From the NCBI GenBank assembly GCA_009377745.1, contig WHTK01000027.1, positions 1 through 47,594 on the forward strand: 47,594 nt of DNA, given 5' to 3'. A program made the translations under genes and the position numbers. Shown piece after piece: positions 45,284-47,594 of this stretch. Origin of the DNA: Dehalococcoidia bacterium (GTDB lineage Bacteria > Chloroflexota > Dehalococcoidia > DSTF01 > WHTK01). Numbering within the stretch: the stretch's first letter is position 1; every line of letters begins with the position of its first letter. The notes beneath the pieces are model-generated. The model had not been told where the DNA came from, made no database searches, and saw only the letters and a program-made list of their open reading frames with translations.

Positions 45284-46216
45284 TTATCCCCTCGCCCGGC
45301 GTGATGCATGGCGAGCCAGCTCCGAGGTATACGCCAGACCGAGCTCACTGCCATGTTCGCTCAGCCAGCTGAGCACGCTCTGTTTTCCGAGCGGCGGCTC
45401 ATGCGAGAGGAGCAGCTCGGTCATCAAGCCGTCGAGCTCCTCACGTGAGAGGACGACTTCTCGTACCCACAAGCCCGCCAGGCGAATTAGCTGGAGGGCT
45501 AGCCCCGGCGGCAGGCGGATGATCCGAGCCGGATGACCGATCGCGGCACCAATGGCGAGAACGAACCGCTCGAAGCTGAGGACGTCTGGACCAGCAGCGT
45601 CGATTGTCATGTCTCCGAAGCCCAGCGCCGCATCCGCGATGATCTCTCCGACATCGTCCAGCGTAACTGGTTGCAGGCGGTAGTTGCCTGAGCCCGGCAC
45701 GGCGAAGAACGGAAAGCGGCGCAGAAACCAGGCGATATTGTTGACCAGGATGTCGTGGGCGCCAACGACGAGGGTTGGCCGGACGATGGCGTGGGAGATG
45801 GGCATCGAACGGACGATGGCTTCGGCTTGGGCTTTGCCACGATAGTAGCCAAGAGGTGAGTCCAAGGAAGGGTTGCTTACGCTGACGTGCACGATTCGCT
45901 GCACGCCTGCCTCGACGGCTGCCTGGACGAGGACGCGGGTGTTCTCCACGGCGCGGTCGAAACTCACCCCCACGGACGGATACCGCACCCAATACGTGTT
46001 TACAAGGACCTGAGTACCCCGCATCGAGTCCACGAGTTGCTTGGGGTCGTCGAACTGAAGTGGATAGATATCGACTGACCCACCCGGGTCGTTGATGGGT
46101 GCGCGGCGGTTGGTGAGCGTCCGGACGGCAAGACCACGGCTGAGGAGGCTCCTGGCGACCGCACTTCCTGTGTAGCTGAAAGCTCCCGTGACGGCCGCAG
46201 ATGGGGATTCTCGCAA
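45284..46216 (-). CDS. NAD(P)-binding (NmrA/NDUFA9-like) epimerase-family protein
   Basis: 310 aa from ATG 46216. Rossmann motif GAFSYTGSAVARSLL, then VHVSVSNPS and YYRGKAQAEAIVRS (the Y-x3-K pair), typical of atypical SDRs such as NmrA or complex I NDUFA9-like proteins. The substrate is unknown. 20 bp behind the cupredoxin gene, probably one transcript. Confidence 0.88.
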   Translation of the reverse strand: MRESPSAAVTGAFSYTGSAVARSLLSRGLAVRTLTNRRAPINDPGGSVDIYPLQFDDPKQLVDSMRGTQVLVNTYWVRYPSVGVSFDRAVENTRVLVQAAVEAGVQRIVHVSVSNPSLDSPLGYYRGKAQAEAIVRSMPISHAIVRPTLVVGAHDILVNNIAWFLRRFPFFAVPGSGNYRLQPVTLDDVGEIIADAALGFGDMTIDAAGPDVLSFERFVLAIGAAIGHPARIIRLPPGLALQLIRLAGLWVREVVLSREELDGLMTELLLSHEPPLGKQSVLSWLSEHGSELGLAYTSELARHASRRARG

Positions 46217-46236
46217 GGGAAGTCAGCCTCCCGCGG

Positions 46237-46692
46237 TCAATCGGTAACCAGGAACGCGGTTCTCATGCCTTTCTCGTAGTGGCTCTCCACAGGTTCGCCC
46301 GGCACTCGCTCGACAATGTTGCAGATCAAGACGTACTTGCCCGCCTCGAGGTCGACCGTCTTTTGCTCGGTTGTGCCTGCAGCGAACGGCTCGATCTCGT
46401 CGATGATATCAACCCTCTCCTCGTCTACCTTGCCATCGACAACGGGCAATGCGTCCGAACTTAGGTCGCTTCTAATGATCACCAACTCGTGCGGTTCAGA
46501 CCCGTCGTTGGCAACCACAAACCGCACCTTCCCTGATTCGATCTGTGAGACTTCTGGCGTGATGCTCCACTCTTTGAGGCTCGCTTTAACCTCCTTCACG
46601 CCACCACCTCCGCATCCCGCGAGCAAGAGAACTGAAATCACGGCTGGGATAATTCCCCATACCCAATGAGACTGGCGTCCGAGCACGGTCAT
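46237..46692 (-). CDS. Cupredoxin-domain lipoprotein
   Basis: 151 aa, ATG with GGAG upstream. Signal peptide and lipobox LLAGC (Cys27), then a cupredoxin domain with the likely type 1 copper ligands His68 (PHELVI), Cys124 (VLICNI), His138 and Met143 (SHYEKGM). It is an extracytoplasmic electron carrier or copper-binding lipoprotein of the plastocyanin/sulfocyanin type. Such a protein could feed an alternative respiratory chain at low oxygen; that is inference. Confidence 0.9.
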   Translation of the reverse strand: MTVLGRQSHWVWGIIPAVISVLLLAGCGGGGVKEVKASLKEWSITPEVSQIESGKVRFVVANDGSEPHELVIIRSDLSSDALPVVDGKVDEERVDIIDEIEPFAAGTTEQKTVDLEAGKYVLICNIVERVPGEPVESHYEKGMRTAFLVTD

Positions 46693-46792
46693 TTGTCGCT
46701 GCTCCTGTTCTTACTTCGTGATATTCGCCGTCGGTTGCCTACTTCATTGCGTTTCATGAGCTCATGCTGGCCCGCGGGACGCCTGCTCAATA

Positions 46793-46829
46793 GGGCCAGA
46801 TGCCCCGATCTCTGAGTGCCGAAAGTTGC
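46793..46829. promoter_or_regulatory. DosR-type boxes between the cupredoxin and dehydrogenase genes
   Basis: Boxes GGGCCAGATGCCCC (46793-46806) and GTGCCGAAAGTTGC (46816-46829) are 23 bp apart. They are 100 bp from the cupredoxin start (46692) and 127 bp from the dehydrogenase start (46957), farther than at the other genes, and no good -10 is seen. Confidence 0.45.
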
Positions 46830-46956
46830 TGCTTTTCGAACATGAGATGGCATTTCGGCTCTTTCAATCGACCTTCGGAACCTGCAAGGTGTCTGTGAAA
46901 GGTCTGACGCGGGAATGGTCTCCCGGGAGCAGTAGACGATTACTTGAAGGACATCT

Positions 46957-47594
46957 GTGGAACGCGTCTTCGACATCGCTGACGATCTTGGCCCGGCCAA
47001 GGTGACTTACGTGCACGAGCCTTCTGTTGGCCTCAAAGCTGTGCTCGTGATCGATAACGTCGCTCTCGGCCCAGCGATCGGCGGCCTGCGTTTAGCGCCA
47101 GACGTTTCGGTGGAGGAGTGCCTGCGACTGGCGAGGGCGATGACCCTCAAGAACTCAGCAGCAGGCTTGCCGCACGGGGGAGGCAAGTCTGTGCTCTGGG
47201 GCGACCCAGGGATGCCGCGCGAGCGTAAGGAAGCGCTCCTCAGATGCTTCGCCCACGCCCTGCGCAACGAAACAGACTACATCTTCGCCCCGGACATGGG
47301 CACGGACGAGACCTGCATGACCTGGATAGAGGATGAGATTGGCCGTGTCGTAGGCCTCCCTTCCGCTCTGGGCGGCATTCCGTTAGACGAGATTGGCGCG
47401 ACCGGCTGGGGCCTCTTGCATGCGGCTGACGTCGCCTCCCGATATGCCGGGCTCAAGCTTGAAGGCGCGCGCGTCGCCGTCCAGGGCTTCGGCGCCGTGG
47501 GCAAGCACGCCGCGCGCTTCCTCGCGACCCGAGGTGCACTCCTCGTCGCGGTGTCTGACTCGCGAGGCACACTCGTCAGCGAGGCCGGCATCGA
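46957..47594 (+). CDS. Glu/Leu/Phe/Val dehydrogenase (partial, C-terminus outside window)
   Basis: The frame is open from GTG 46957 (GAAGGA upstream) to the window edge, 212 codons. MTLKNSAAGLPHGGGKSV contains the substrate-binding and catalytic lysines (Lys65 and Lys77, spaced 12 as in leucine dehydrogenase), FAPDMGTDETCM the conserved Asp, and GFGAVGKHAA the NAD(P) loop. It interconverts an amino acid and its 2-oxoacid. The 2-oxoacid product would be a substrate type for the dehydrogenase complex encoded at 26644-30849. Confidence 0.93.
   Translation, partial: MERVFDIADDLGPAKVTYVHEPSVGLKAVLVIDNVALGPAIGGLRLAPDVSVEECLRLARAMTLKNSAAGLPHGGGKSVLWGDPGMPRERKEALLRCFAHALRNETDYIFAPDMGTDETCMTWIEDEIGRVVGLPSALGGIPLDEIGATGWGLLHAADVASRYAGLKLEGARVAVQGFGAVGKHAARFLATRGALLVAVSDSRGTLVSEAGI

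Overview
The window is GC-rich bacterial DNA with densely packed genes, many ATGA/GTGA/TGATG stop-start overlaps and frequent GTG or TTG starts with good GGAGG-type ribosome sites. No rRNA, tRNA, phage or insertion-sequence genes were seen. The gene families suggest a Chloroflexota (Dehalococcoidia-like) or actinobacterial-type environmental organism. This is an inference; no marker gene in the window settles it.

The whole window reads as a dormancy/hypoxia stress island built on the plan of the Mycobacterium tuberculosis DosR regulon. At the left (1-8585) lie a partial beta-phosphoglucomutase-like HAD gene, two universal stress protein (USP) genes, a DosS-like membrane histidine kinase overlapping a DosR-like NarL-family regulator, then a GroEL-like chaperonin, an SDR oxidoreductase, a DJ-1/PfpI protein and Hsp20. 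A sugar section follows (8643-14838): a GT4 glycosyltransferase, a GH65 phosphorylase-like enzyme, a third USP, a 63-aa membrane protein and an Rv2004c-like kinase fusion. Then come small or damaged genes (14908-17609), PEP synthase, a degenerate response regulator and a PAS-PAS histidine kinase (17685-22497), and a PPOX-fold protein divergent from an archease-RtcB RNA-repair pair (22657-25123).

From 34251 down to 26378 on the minus strand runs an apparent eight-gene operon: AhpD-like, fructose-1,6-bisphosphatase, acetyl-CoA synthetase, 2-oxoacid dehydrogenase E1-alpha, an alpha/alpha-barrel protein, E1-beta, E2 and an acyl carrier protein. The right side (34443-47594) holds small zinc-ribbon and membrane proteins, an HRP1-like CBS protein, a His-rich membrane protein, a phosphoribosyltransferase-hydrolase fusion (Rv0571c-like) followed by PRPP synthetase, a glycogen-debranching-type enzyme, a PrmC-like methyltransferase, a cupredoxin lipoprotein and a partial Glu/Leu dehydrogenase.

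The main discovery is a regulatory one. Seventeen intergenic regions carry copies of a 14-bp palindrome, best form GGGCCGATCGGCCC or GGGACATTTGGCCC. Sixteen of the seventeen are tandem pairs, nearly always 21-23 bp apart. The gene-proximal box usually lies about 60-75 bp before the start codon and often 22-24 bp before a TAnnnT-like -10 hexamer. The layout (GGGAC-N4-GTCCC-like, 14 bp) matches the M. tuberculosis DosR core box, and the local regulator keeps the DosR recognition-helix sequence KTVKNYVS. I infer that one DosR-type regulator controls nearly all transcription units here, including central carbon metabolism, RNA repair, protein folding and several undescribed small membrane or metal-binding proteins.
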